From assembly GCA_026169535.1 (NCBI GenBank), contig JAPFCU010000023.1:1-64000 (forward strand): DNA of 64,000 nt, written 5' to 3'. Positions 25,006 to 33,547 of the stretch are shown here, piece after piece. Source of the stretch: Blautia sp. GTDB taxonomy: Bacteria > Bacillota > Clostridia > Lachnospirales > Lachnospiraceae. Each line of letters starts with the position of its first letter. Position 1 is the stretch's first letter. Below the pieces are notes generated by a model. That model did no database searches. It saw only the letters and a program-made list of their open reading frames with translations, and was not told the origin of the DNA. The translations under genes and the position numbers were made by a program.

Positions 25006-26325
25006 ATGAAAAAAGTTGTAAAATTTGGAGGAAGTTCTCTGGCAAATGCAGAACAGTTCTGCAAGGTGGGAGAGATCATCCGCAGTGAGGAGAGCAGACG
25101 TTTTGTGGTGCCGTCTGCACCGGGAAAGAGATTTTCAGGAGATACGAAGGTTACGGATCTTCTTTATGCCTGCTATGATAAGGCTGTAAAAGGAAAAGAA
25201 TTTAGTGGTATTTTTAAAGAAATCAAGGAAAGATATTATGAGATCATCAGAGGACTGAAACTGGAGCTTTCTCTTGAAGAGGAATTTGCCCAGATCGAAA
25301 AAGACTTCCAGGCACAGGCAGGAACTGAATATGCGGCGTCCAGGGGAGAGTTCCTGAATGGAAAAATCATGGCAGCGTATCTTGACTATGAGTTTATAGA
25401 TGCAGCGGCAGTGATACGTTTTGACAAAAATGGAAATTTTGATTCTGAAAAAACGGATAGGCTTTTAAGTAAACGTCTTGGAAAATGTGCTAATGCAGTT
25501 ATCCCGGGATTTTACGGAGCTATGGAGGATGGAACGGTAAAAACATTTTCCAGAGGAGGTTCTGATGTAACGGGTTCCCTTGTTGCAAAAGCTGTTCAGG
25601 CAGACGTTTATGAAAACTGGACAGATGTATCAGGATTTCTTGTGACAGATCCAAGAATCGTGGATGACCCGGCTGTGATAGAAACAATTACATACAGAGA
25701 ACTGCGAGAACTGTCTTATATGGGCGCTACTGTTCTTCATGAGGAAGCTATTTTTCCTGTGAGAAAAGAAGGTATCCCTATCAATATCAGAAATACAAAC
25801 CGTCCAGATGACAAAGGAACCTTTATTGTAGAAAGCACCTGTCGGAAACCTCGATATGTGATTACAGGAATTGCAGGAAAAAAAGGATTTTGCTCCATCA
25901 ATATTGAGAAATCCATGATGAACAGTGAAGTTGGATTTGGAAGAAAAGTCCTCCAGGTATTTGAAGACCAGGGAATTAGTTTTGAACATGTTCCATCAGG
26001 AATCGATACAATGACTGTGTATGTTCATCAGGATGAGTTTGAGGAAAAGGAACAGCAGGTGATCGCAGGAATCCACAGAGCAGTCCAGCCGGATTTTGTA
26101 GAGATGGAATCAGACCTTGCTTTGATCGCAGTGGTAGGGAGAGGCATGAAATCTCAGAGAGGAACAGCAGGACGTGTGTTTGCTGCACTGGCACATGCAC
26201 ATGTAAATGTGAAAATGATCGATCAGGGATCCAGTGAGCTGAATATTATCATAGGTGTTGAGAACCGTGATTTTGAAACAGCAGTAAAAGCAATCTATGA
26301 TATTTTTGTGATGACACAGATTTAA
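25006..26325 (+). CDS. Aspartate kinase
   Basis: A 439-residue enzyme that phosphorylates aspartate, the first step to lysine, threonine, methionine and diaminopimelate. It begins KFGGSSLANAEQF, the kinase signature, and has FSRGGSDVTGSLVAKA near residue 183. Two C-terminal ACT domains (from about residues 290 and 370) give allosteric control by amino acids. The promoter is TTGCAA, 17 bases, TAAAAT at about 24923-24951. No lysine riboswitch is evident in the 120-base leader, so control is probably allosteric. It is a single-gene unit with a terminator at 26333. Confidence 0.93.
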   Translation: MKKVVKFGGSSLANAEQFCKVGEIIRSEESRRFVVPSAPGKRFSGDTKVTDLLYACYDKAVKGKEFSGIFKEIKERYYEIIRGLKLELSLEEEFAQIEKDFQAQAGTEYAASRGEFLNGKIMAAYLDYEFIDAAAVIRFDKNGNFDSEKTDRLLSKRLGKCANAVIPGFYGAMEDGTVKTFSRGGSDVTGSLVAKAVQADVYENWTDVSGFLVTDPRIVDDPAVIETITYRELRELSYMGATVLHEEAIFPVRKEGIPINIRNTNRPDDKGTFIVESTCRKPRYVITGIAGKKGFCSINIEKSMMNSEVGFGRKVLQVFEDQGISFEHVPSGIDTMTVYVHQDEFEEKEQQVIAGIHRAVQPDFVEMESDLALIAVVGRGMKSQRGTAGRVFAALAHAHVNVKMIDQGSSELNIIIGVENRDFETAVKAIYDIFVMTQI

Positions 26326-26332
26326 TAAAAAT

Positions 26333-26377
26333 GCAGAGAGAAAACTTCCGGTTGGAAAGTATCTCTCTGTTTTTTTG
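26333..26377 (+). terminator. Intrinsic terminator
   Basis: CAGAGAG (26334-26340) pairs with CTCTCTG (26363-26369), with an inner TTCC/GGAA pairing, followed by eight T. It closes the aspartate kinase gene. Confidence 0.75.
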
Positions 26378-26418
26378 CAGAGACTTAAACCGTATTGCCC
26401 GGTTTTATTTTTTGTGAC

Positions 26419-26467
26419 TTGACAGGAACGTTTGTTTGGTATAGAATAAAAACAAACAAATGTTCGG
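26419..26467 (+). promoter_or_regulatory. Promoter flanked by two SOS-box-like (LexA) sites
   Basis: TTGACA (26419-26424) and TAGAAT (26442-26447) are 17 bases apart. GAACGTTTGTTT (26426-26437) lies in the spacer and AAACAAATGTTC (26454-26465) lies just after the -10. Each differs from the Firmicutes SOS consensus GAAC-N4-GTTC at one or two bases. The two are mirror images with 12 of 13 positions paired. Control by LexA is inferred from the match and from the DNA-repair type of the genes downstream. Confidence 0.6.
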
Positions 26468-26478
26468 AGGTGCGCGTG

Positions 26479-27792
26479 ATGATATACAAGGAATCAATGA
26501 GCCTAATGGAAAAACTGGAAATTCTGGCAGATGCAGCGAAATATGATGTTGCCTGTACTTCCAGCGGCACAGACAGGAAAGGTGATGGTTCCGGTATCGG
26601 CAACAGTATCACCCCGGGAATTTGCCATAGTTTTTCAGGGGATGGACGATGCATTAGTTTATTAAAAGTTCTTTATACCAACGAATGTGTCTTTGATTGT
26701 AAATACTGCGCAAATCGGGCATCTAATGATGTAGTTCGAACGAGTTTCACTCCGGAAGAAATCAGTCGTCTTACCATAGAATTTTACCGGAGAAATTATA
26801 TTGAAGGATTATTTCTCAGTTCAGGAGTTAAGGATTCTCCGGATGCTACAATGGAAGAATTGATCCGATCAGCAGAAATTTTAAGAAATCAGTATCATTT
26901 TCAGGGCTATATCCATCTTAAGGCAATCCCTGGCGCGTCTCCGGAACTGATCTGCAGAGCGGGATATCTGGCTGACCGTATGAGTGTGAATCTGGAACTT
27001 CCTACTGCGGAAGGCTTGAAGAAACTTGCTCCCCACAAAAGCCGACAGACGATACTGCGTCCTATGAAACAGATTCAGACTGTTTGTGAAGAAAATAAGA
27101 GGGAGCTGACCGTTTATCGCCATGCTCCGGAGTTTGTGCCCGCAGGGCAAAGCACGCAGATGATTATCGGAGCAGTTGGAGAAAGCGATTTTCAGATTGT
27201 GTCCACAGCAGAAGCGCTATACAGAAAGTTTTCTTTAAAACGGGTTTTTTATTCTGCATTTGTAGCTGTCAATGAGGATAAAGCGCTTCCGGTGCTTCCG
27301 CAGGGACCGCCTCTTCTGCGTGAACACAGATTGTATCAGGCAGATTGGCTGCTTCGATTTTATGGATTCCGGGCAGAGGAGCTTTTGTCAGAAGAACATC
27401 CAAATTTTAATTTGTTTCTTGATCCCAAGTGTGATTGGGCAATAAGCCATCTGCAGTATTTTCCAGTGGAAATCAATAAAGCAGACTACAGGACTCTTCT
27501 TCGAGTGCCGGGCATAGGAGAAAAGTCAGCCAGAAGAATTGTTGGGGCCAGAAGGTATCATTCTCTGGATTTCCCGGAACTTAAGAAGATTGGAGTTGTT
27601 CTGAAGAGGGCCGTTTATTTTATTACCTGTAATGGCCGGCAGATGTATCCGATAAAGCTGGAGGAAGATTATATTGTAAGGAACATTATGGAATCAGGAA
27701 GGATGCCTTTTTCTTCTTCGGAAGTTACGTATAGACAGCTTTCCCTGTTTGACGATGATAAGATGATCGTGGACAGAAATGAGGTGTTGTAA
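26479..27792 (+). CDS. Putative DNA modification/repair radical SAM protein
   Basis: A 437-residue protein. The radical SAM cluster motif is C70-x3-C74-x2-C77 (CVFDCKYC), preceded by ISLLKVLYTNE. The C-terminal region near residue 340 holds a helix-hairpin-helix (LRVPGIGEKSARRIVGARR), a non-specific DNA-binding element. The arrangement matches the radical SAM family paired with a uracil-DNA-glycosylase-linked partner (TIGR03916). Start ATG 26479 follows CGGAGG by eight bases. The partner TIGR03915-type gene starts at its stop codon. The pair is thought to act on DNA damage or base modification; the chemistry is unknown to me. Confidence 0.88.
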   Translation: MIYKESMSLMEKLEILADAAKYDVACTSSGTDRKGDGSGIGNSITPGICHSFSGDGRCISLLKVLYTNECVFDCKYCANRASNDVVRTSFTPEEISRLTIEFYRRNYIEGLFLSSGVKDSPDATMEELIRSAEILRNQYHFQGYIHLKAIPGASPELICRAGYLADRMSVNLELPTAEGLKKLAPHKSRQTILRPMKQIQTVCEENKRELTVYRHAPEFVPAGQSTQMIIGAVGESDFQIVSTAEALYRKFSLKRVFYSAFVAVNEDKALPVLPQGPPLLREHRLYQADWLLRFYGFRAEELLSEEHPNFNLFLDPKCDWAISHLQYFPVEINKADYRTLLRVPGIGEKSARRIVGARRYHSLDFPELKKIGVVLKRAVYFITCNGRQMYPIKLEEDYIVRNIMESGRMPFSSSEVTYRQLSLFDDDKMIVDRNEVL

Positions 27793-27793
27793 G

Positions 27794-28570
27794 GTGGGAT
27801 ATGAGAAGAAAATCCTGGTTTGTGAAAATTCTATAGAAGGAATTTTTTCGGCAGTTTATGATGGGTGGCATTGGGAAAACAAAGGGATTTCAGTAAAAAT
27901 TGCAGCGGAAGAGCCAGAATATCCGGAATTATTTGCAGATAGAGTGGATATTACGTCTGACAGCGAAAAGGCTGTAAAAGTAGCAAGAACTGTAAGACGA
28001 AAACTGGGGGAACAGGTATATGAAGCGGTTTGTTATGCGGCAGTCTCCATACATCCGGATAAGGGAACTGCTGTGTTTTATCTTTTGAGAAAGGCATTAG
28101 GAGGAAAACGTTGTGACAGGCATGTACTGGAAGCGCTGGCGGATCCAGCGGTAAGCCTGGTATCGTCTTTAAGGATCAAGGTCTGGCATGAAATTCATCG
28201 GTTTTATGGTTTTGTCCGCTTTCGACAGATGGCAGGGGGGATTTTGGCTTCAGTCATTCGTCCTGAAAATGATATTCTGGAATTTTTAGGCATTCATTTT
28301 TCCAATCGTTTTCCAAATGAAAACTGGATGATCTATGACGAAGGAAGAGAGAAGATTCTTGTGCATGAAAAAGAGGGGGAATGCTGTGTTTATGTGCAGA
28401 AGGTACTTAATAAGAACGCAGGGGGATTTCTGGAAGAACCGGACGAATATGAAGAAATGTGGAGAGCATTCTGTTCCTGTATTGCGATAAAAGAAAGAAC
28501 AGATCTGAAACTGCAAAAACAGTTTGTACCGTTGAAGTTTCGTTCAAATATGCTGGAGTTTTATGAATAG
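27794..28570 (+). CDS. TIGR03915-type putative DNA repair protein
   Basis: A protein of about 258 residues of the family that accompanies the radical SAM DNA-repair protein. Recognisable sequence includes ENSIEGIFSAVYDGW near the start, the central RKALGGKRCDRHVLEALADPAV, KVWHEIHRFYGFVRF, and near the end HFSNRFPNENWMIYDEGREKILVHE. In some bacteria this domain is fused to a uracil-DNA glycosylase domain; here it is alone. I favour GTG 27794 as start, seven bases after GAGGTG; ATG 27779 is an alternative that overlaps the previous gene. Coupled to the radical SAM gene. Confidence 0.82.
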   Translation: MGYEKKILVCENSIEGIFSAVYDGWHWENKGISVKIAAEEPEYPELFADRVDITSDSEKAVKVARTVRRKLGEQVYEAVCYAAVSIHPDKGTAVFYLLRKALGGKRCDRHVLEALADPAVSLVSSLRIKVWHEIHRFYGFVRFRQMAGGILASVIRPENDILEFLGIHFSNRFPNENWMIYDEGREKILVHEKEGECCVYVQKVLNKNAGGFLEEPDEYEEMWRAFCSCIAIKERTDLKLQKQFVPLKFRSNMLEFYE

Positions 28571-28700
28571 AAATAACTGAAAAAATTGAAATCTTAAATA
28601 AAAAATTGTATAATAAGTCAAAAAATATAAAAAAAGATTTAAGTCTGTTGACAAAATCCGTTCATGGTGCCAAAATACGCCTGAACAGGAGGAATGGTAA

Positions 28701-28928
28701 ATGAACGAACATCAGATTATGCTAAATGCAACGGAAGACGTACAGGAATTTGTAAATGCAGCAAGCAAATGTGATTTTGATATCGACATTTTTTATAACA
28801 GAATTATTATTGATGCAAAATCCCTTCTGGGTATTCTCAGCATGGATCTGACGAAACAGCTGACCGTCAGATGCTATGGAGAAAATCCTAATTTCAATAA
28901 GGTTATAAAGAAATTTGCTGTTGCATAA
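28701..28928 (+). CDS. HPr-like protein lacking the phosphorylated histidine
   Basis: A protein of 75 residues with the length and secondary-structure order of HPr, the sugar phosphotransferase carrier. The second half, FDIDIFYNRIIIDAKSLLGILSMDL, aligns with the HPr stretch around Ser-46 (KSIMGVMSLG type), so the regulatory serine is kept (S in AKSLLGI). The first half has TEDVQEFVNAAS where HPr has G-I-H-A-R-P-A, so the catalytic histidine and arginine are missing. It therefore cannot pass phosphate in the usual way; a regulatory or structural role is likely. It is a single gene with its own ribosome site (CAGGAGG) and terminator. Confidence 0.8.
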   Translation: MNEHQIMLNATEDVQEFVNAASKCDFDIDIFYNRIIIDAKSLLGILSMDLTKQLTVRCYGENPNFNKVIKKFAVA

Positions 28929-28935
28929 ACAGACA

Positions 28936-28975
28936 AAGGAGCTGCTGCATAATTACAGCAGCTTTCTTTATTCAA
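28936..28975 (+). terminator. Intrinsic terminator
   Basis: AAAGGAGCTGCTG pairs with CAGCAGCTTTCTTT around ATAATTA, followed by a T-rich tail, directly after the HPr-like gene. Confidence 0.7.
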
Positions 28976-29049
28976 TGGGAAAGTAGTATATTCTATTATG
29001 AAAGAAACGCTCCGCGAGGATGCGAAAAATTTATCAGGAGCAGGGACAT

Positions 29050-31413
29050 ATGGAGAAGACAGAGATCCGTATTTCTGTCCGCAGTCTTGTAGAGTTTATT
29101 TTGCGGAGTGGAGATCTGGACAGCAGAAGAGGAACAATGGATAAGGAGGCTATGCAAAAGGGAAGCCGCCTGCACAGAAAGATCCAGCGACAAATGGGAA
29201 GCAATTACAGACCAGAGGTTCCTTTGAAATATGATATAGAGTATGAAGATGTGGTTCTGCGAATAGAAGGAAGAGCAGACGGGATTTTCACAGAGGACGG
29301 AAAGACCTGTATTGATGAGATCAAAGGTGTATACAGGAATGTAGAGGCTTTAGATTCACCAGTCCCGGTACACAGAGCTCAGGCCATGTGTTATGCCTTC
29401 ATAATAGCTGTTCAGGAAAATCTGGAAGAAATTGATGTACAAATGACATATGCGAATCTGGATACCGAGGAGATCAGGAGGTTTAGAGAGACACTGTCCA
29501 GAACTTTTCTGAAAAACTGGTTTCAGGATCTTGCTGACAAATATCATAAATGGGTTTCTTATCGTCAGTCATGGAAAGAAAAAAGAGATGCATCCATGAA
29601 AAACTTGGAATTTCCATTTTCTTACAGAAAAGGCCAGAGAGAGATGGTGACAGGTGTCTATCATGCGGTTTCCAGCAAAAAGCAGATTTTTGTTCAGGCG
29701 CCTACCGGAGTAGGAAAAACGATGTCTTCTGTGTTTCCGGCTGTACGGGCAGTGGGAGAAGGAAAAGGCGAGATGATATTTTATCTTACTGCCAAGACGA
29801 TCACAAGAACGGTTGCTCAGGATGCTTTTGAGATCCTGAGACAGCGGGGACTGCTTTTTCAAACTGTGACTATTACCGCTAAGGAAAAGCTATGCTGTTG
29901 CGAAAAGCCGGAATGCATGCCGGAAAAATGCCCTTATGCAAAGGGGCATTTTGACAGAGTTAATGAGGCCGTTTATGAATTGTGGACGTCGGAGCAGTTT
30001 TTTTCCAGGGAAAAGATCATAGCTCAGGCAGAAAAATTTAAAGTTTGCCCATTTGAAATGTGCCTGGATCTTTCTTTATGGGTAGATGGCGTAATCTGTG
30101 ATTATAATTATGTGTTTGATCCTAATGTCCATTTAAAACGTTTTTTTGGAGAAAATGTTTCGGGAGAATATATTTTTCTTATTGACGAAGCACACAATCT
30201 GGTAGAGCGCGGAAGGGAAATGTACAGTGCTTCTCTGGCAAGAGAGGACATTGTGGAAGTCCGCAGATTTGTAAAAGCTTATAGTCCGAAACTGTACCGC
30301 GTTCTGGGCAGAGTGGCAAAGCAGATGCTGGAATTAAAAAAAGAAAGTGATCCCTGTCTGGTAATGGAAAATACGGGAACACTTCCCTTGACGCTTCTTC
30401 AAGCACAGGGAGAGATGGACAGACTTTTTGAAGAACCTCCTTCTCAGGAGGTAGTGGACGGCATTTTAGACCTTTATTTTGATATACGGGATTTCCTGAA
30501 TATTTCAGAGCTAACGGATGAGAATTATGTGATCTACGGAGCAGCAGGAGAGGATGGAAAATACAAAGTCCATCTTTATTGTGTGAACCCGGCGGCCAAT
30601 CTGCAGGAATACCTGAGCAAAGGACGCAGCGCAGTGTTTTTTTCTGCAACGCTGATTCCCATGAAGTACTACAGAAGCCTTCTCAGTACAAGAGAAGATG
30701 ATTATGGGATTTATGTGCGATCCCCTTTTGATCAGAAAAACAGATGCATTCTTATATGTGCGGATGTAAGCAGCCGCTATATCAGAAGGGGATACGAGGA
30801 ATACAGGAAAATCGCGGAATATATTGCAAGAATGGCATGGCAGAAAAAAGGAAATTATATGGTATTCTTTCCCTCATATAGACTGATGGAAGATGTTTTT
30901 CAGGTATATGAAGAGGAATTTTCATCTGACTGGGTAAGATGCATCTGTCAGACTTCTTCTATGAATGAACGGGAAAGAGAAGAGTTTTTGGAAGAATTCA
31001 AAGATCAGAAAGAAGAAACCCTGTTAGGCTTTTGTATTATGGGAGGGATTTTTTCCGAGGGAATAGATCTTATGGGAGACCGCCTGATCGGAGCTGCGGT
31101 TATAGGAACAGGACTTCCGCAGGTAAGCTTGAAAAGAGAACTTCTGAAACAATATTATGATAAACGGGGAGAATGTGGGTTTGACCATGCTTATCGATAT
31201 CCGGGAATGAATAAAGTCCTTCAGGCAGCCGGAAGAGTGATCCGGACACGGGAGGATACAGGAACAATCCTTCTTATGGACGAACGATTTCTGAATAATG
31301 ATTATCGGATGCTGTTTCCGGCAGAATGGGAGGATGCAGCTGTGTGCAGACTGGGAAATGTAGAGCAGCACCTGAAACAGTTTTGGAATGGATTACCTGA
31401 GAGGCTTTCTTGA
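29050..31413 (+). CDS. DinG/Rad3-type Fe-S helicase fused to a PD-(D/E)XK nuclease
   Basis: A protein of 787 residues. Residues about 1-160 form a PD-(D/E)XK nuclease-like domain, with D77 in GRADGIF and E90-x-K92 in IDEIKG. The XPD/DinG helicase follows: Walker A APTGVGKT at 217-224, a cysteine cluster at 282-294 (C282-C284, C289, C294) for a 4Fe-4S cluster, DEAH at 379-382, and C-terminal motifs QAAGRVIRTREDTG. Such helicases unwind DNA 5-prime to 3-prime in repair. Start ATG 29050 follows AGGAG by nine bases. It lies close to the radical SAM repair pair but has its own upstream region. Confidence 0.88.
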   Translation: MEKTEIRISVRSLVEFILRSGDLDSRRGTMDKEAMQKGSRLHRKIQRQMGSNYRPEVPLKYDIEYEDVVLRIEGRADGIFTEDGKTCIDEIKGVYRNVEALDSPVPVHRAQAMCYAFIIAVQENLEEIDVQMTYANLDTEEIRRFRETLSRTFLKNWFQDLADKYHKWVSYRQSWKEKRDASMKNLEFPFSYRKGQREMVTGVYHAVSSKKQIFVQAPTGVGKTMSSVFPAVRAVGEGKGEMIFYLTAKTITRTVAQDAFEILRQRGLLFQTVTITAKEKLCCCEKPECMPEKCPYAKGHFDRVNEAVYELWTSEQFFSREKIIAQAEKFKVCPFEMCLDLSLWVDGVICDYNYVFDPNVHLKRFFGENVSGEYIFLIDEAHNLVERGREMYSASLAREDIVEVRRFVKAYSPKLYRVLGRVAKQMLELKKESDPCLVMENTGTLPLTLLQAQGEMDRLFEEPPSQEVVDGILDLYFDIRDFLNISELTDENYVIYGAAGEDGKYKVHLYCVNPAANLQEYLSKGRSAVFFSATLIPMKYYRSLLSTREDDYGIYVRSPFDQKNRCILICADVSSRYIRRGYEEYRKIAEYIARMAWQKKGNYMVFFPSYRLMEDVFQVYEEEFSSDWVRCICQTSSMNEREREEFLEEFKDQKEETLLGFCIMGGIFSEGIDLMGDRLIGAAVIGTGLPQVSLKRELLKQYYDKRGECGFDHAYRYPGMNKVLQAAGRVIRTREDTGTILLMDERFLNNDYRMLFPAEWEDAAVCRLGNVEQHLKQFWNGLPERLS

Positions 31414-31463
31414 CATCTTAGAAAATTCAGGTATACTGTAGTAAAGTTTCAGATAGAGAAAAT

Positions 31464-31499
31464 CCAGCTGTCAGGTCCTGACAGGGACAAAGAAGCTGG
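31464..31499 (+). repeat. Nested inverted repeat ahead of the serine hydrolase gene
   Basis: CTGTCAG (31468-31474) and CTGACAG (31478-31484) flank three bases, and CCAGCT/AGCTGG (31464-31469, 31494-31499) lie outside. It sits 20 bases before the start codon with no T-run. It may be an operator or an mRNA hairpin near the ribosome site. No binding protein is known. Confidence 0.5.
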
Positions 31500-31519
31500 C
31501 TGAAATAAAGGAGAGATTT

Positions 31520-32959
31520 ATGAAAGCTGGAATCAGTATCCGTCTCGGAATATTTTTTGGGACTTTATTTCTGTGTCTGCTTCCTTCACCAGTACAGGCA
31601 GCAGCTGAAGAAAATTTGTTTTCCCATGTAGAAGAGGCACAGATCCGTCCGATAAAAGACGGGTCCGAAAAATATCTTTTAAAAAGTGACAGTTTCTATT
31701 GTCTTAAGAAAGATGGGACAAAACATGCAGAAGCCGATGTTCATTATTTTGATCATGTGGAAATTGACGGCACAGTTTTTAATGGCTTTTATTATCATGA
31801 TGAAACAGGACATTTTATGGCGGGAACACCTCATATAGTCTCGATCAAAGGGATTTCCTGTGAGACAGAGGATTCGGAGAAAGTATTTGACGGGCTGTAT
31901 ATGGCAAACAATCTGGGAAAACTCTCGGCAGCTCCGCAAATCCGTTATATTTCAGGGCTGATGATCGATAAGACTTCATATGAAGGGTACTATTATTTTA
32001 ATGAGGATGGCCGTATGGTTACAGAACCAGGGCTTCACACACTGGAAATGGCGTCTAATGGACAGATGTTTTCCGGAACCTATTATTTTGGCGGAAACAA
32101 TGGTGTTCTGGTACAGGAACCCGGAGTGACACCGGAAGGATTTCCTGTAGATGAAACCGGAAAAGTTTCCGACATGGAGAATCTGGGGATGAAAACGCTG
32201 GAGCCTCAGTTAAAATCTATGATTGCAGGGTATGAAGGGATCTGGAGTATTTATGTGAAAAATCTGAATACAGAAGAGGAAATTATTCTGAATGATCAGA
32301 AGATATATCCGGCCAGTCTGATCAAGGCATTTGTTATGGCGGCTTCTTATGAAAATATGGACCAGATACTGGAGCATGAAGCGGCTCTTATGAAAAAAAA
32401 AGCGGATGATGCTGCGGTACAGACAAAAGTGAATGATCTGTTATGGAATATGATCACTGTCAGCGATAATGAATCCTGCAATGAGCTTGGAAGACTTCAG
32501 TCAGAAAAACATGATTTTCTGGACGGGGCAGAAAAGGTAAATGAGTTTATCCAGAAAGAGGGCTATTCCGATACAGTTTATCAAAGCACGCTTCATCCTT
32601 CTGCTTCTCCAAAGATCAGTATGGGTGAACACAACACATCTACAGTAAGTGACTGTGGTGCGCTGCTTGAGAGCATTTTCAGGGGTGATTGTGTAAGTGA
32701 AGAGGCTTCCGAAAAAATGCTGGAACTTCTGATGAACCAGAGAAATACTTCCAAGATTCCTTCAGGGATCAGCGCAGATATACCTATTGCCAATAAGACC
32801 GGAGAAACTGATCAGGATCAGCATGATATGGCAATTGTTTATGGACCAAAAACAACATATATCCTCTGTGTGATGTCTGAAGGTTTTAGGAGTACAGAGA
32901 CAGCCGTTGAAAATATACGTACCATATCCGGAGTCGTATATAATTATTTGAATTTCTAA
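31520..32959 (+). CDS. Exported class A beta-lactamase-like serine hydrolase with wall-repeat region
   Basis: A 479-residue exported protein (signal peptide to about residue 28, cleavage at VQAAAE). Residues 40-215 hold aromatic Gly-rich repeats (FNGFYYHDETGHF, YEGYYYFNEDGRM, FSGTYYFGGNNGVL) that resemble choline-binding-type wall repeats. The C-terminal 250 residues form a penicillin-interacting serine hydrolase: S266-x-x-K269, S315-D316-N317 and K426-T427-G428, the full set of class A motifs. The omega-loop glutamate is not obvious. It may be a D,D-peptidase or a beta-lactamase-fold hydrolase acting on cell wall; drug hydrolysis cannot be claimed from this. Confidence 0.85.
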   Translation: MKAGISIRLGIFFGTLFLCLLPSPVQAAAEENLFSHVEEAQIRPIKDGSEKYLLKSDSFYCLKKDGTKHAEADVHYFDHVEIDGTVFNGFYYHDETGHFMAGTPHIVSIKGISCETEDSEKVFDGLYMANNLGKLSAAPQIRYISGLMIDKTSYEGYYYFNEDGRMVTEPGLHTLEMASNGQMFSGTYYFGGNNGVLVQEPGVTPEGFPVDETGKVSDMENLGMKTLEPQLKSMIAGYEGIWSIYVKNLNTEEEIILNDQKIYPASLIKAFVMAASYENMDQILEHEAALMKKKADDAAVQTKVNDLLWNMITVSDNESCNELGRLQSEKHDFLDGAEKVNEFIQKEGYSDTVYQSTLHPSASPKISMGEHNTSTVSDCGALLESIFRGDCVSEEASEKMLELLMNQRNTSKIPSGISADIPIANKTGETDQDQHDMAIVYGPKTTYILCVMSEGFRSTETAVENIRTISGVVYNYLNF

Positions 32960-33043
32960 AACTAATAAATACAAAATCATTGCTTGACCCTTATTATTTT
33001 TTGATATAAAATGAAATTAAAACAACAGAAGGGAGAAATTAAA

Positions 33044-33421
33044 ATGAATGTAGTACATACAGACAATGCTCCGGCAGCAATCGGACCATATTCACAGGCC
33101 ATTATTTTAAATGGAGTATTATTTACCTCCGGACAGATTCCGGTAGATCCTGCTACAGGAGAAATTGCAGGAGAAACAATTGAAGCACAGGCAGAGCAGG
33201 TAATGAAAAACCTTGCAGCAGTTGCTGCGGAAGCTGGTACAGATCTTGCAAATGCAGTAAAGACCACTTGTTTTCTTGCTGATATGGCAGATTTTGTAGC
33301 ATTTAATGAAATATATGCAAAGTATTTTGTAAATAAACCGGCACGATCCTGCGTAGCAGTAAAGACACTTCCGAAAAATGTTCTCTGCGAAGTAGAGATG
33401 ATCGCAGCTATTGAGAAATAA
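33044..33421 (+). CDS. ridA: RidA family 2-iminobutanoate/2-iminopropanoate deaminase
   Basis: A protein of 125 residues of the YjgF/YER057c/UK114 family. It shows AAIGPYSQAIILNGVLFTSGQIP at the start, the catalytic arginine in NKPARSCVAV near residue 104, and the glutamate of EVEMIAAI at the end. RidA trimers hydrolyse reactive enamine/imine intermediates made by PLP enzymes such as threonine dehydratase. Start at ATG 33044 follows GGGAG. It is a monocistronic gene with a promoter in the AT-rich 60 bases upstream and a terminator downstream. Confidence 0.94.
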   Translation: MNVVHTDNAPAAIGPYSQAIILNGVLFTSGQIPVDPATGEIAGETIEAQAEQVMKNLAAVAAEAGTDLANAVKTTCFLADMADFVAFNEIYAKYFVNKPARSCVAVKTLPKNVLCEVEMIAAIEK

Positions 33422-33446
33422 CAATCAAAAATGTAACAAACAGGGA

Positions 33447-33486
33447 GAAACCTTCAGAGAGAAAACTATCTGGGGGTTTCTTTTTA
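33447..33486 (+). terminator. Intrinsic terminator
   Basis: GAAACCTTCAG pairs with CTGGGGGTTTC (G-U pairs included) around a 12-base loop, followed by TTTTT. It ends ridA. Confidence 0.75.
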
Positions 33487-33547
33487 TGCTGAAATCATGT
33501 ATAATATCATTTTATAGTAATATTTGAAATCAGGAGGAAAAAAATAC

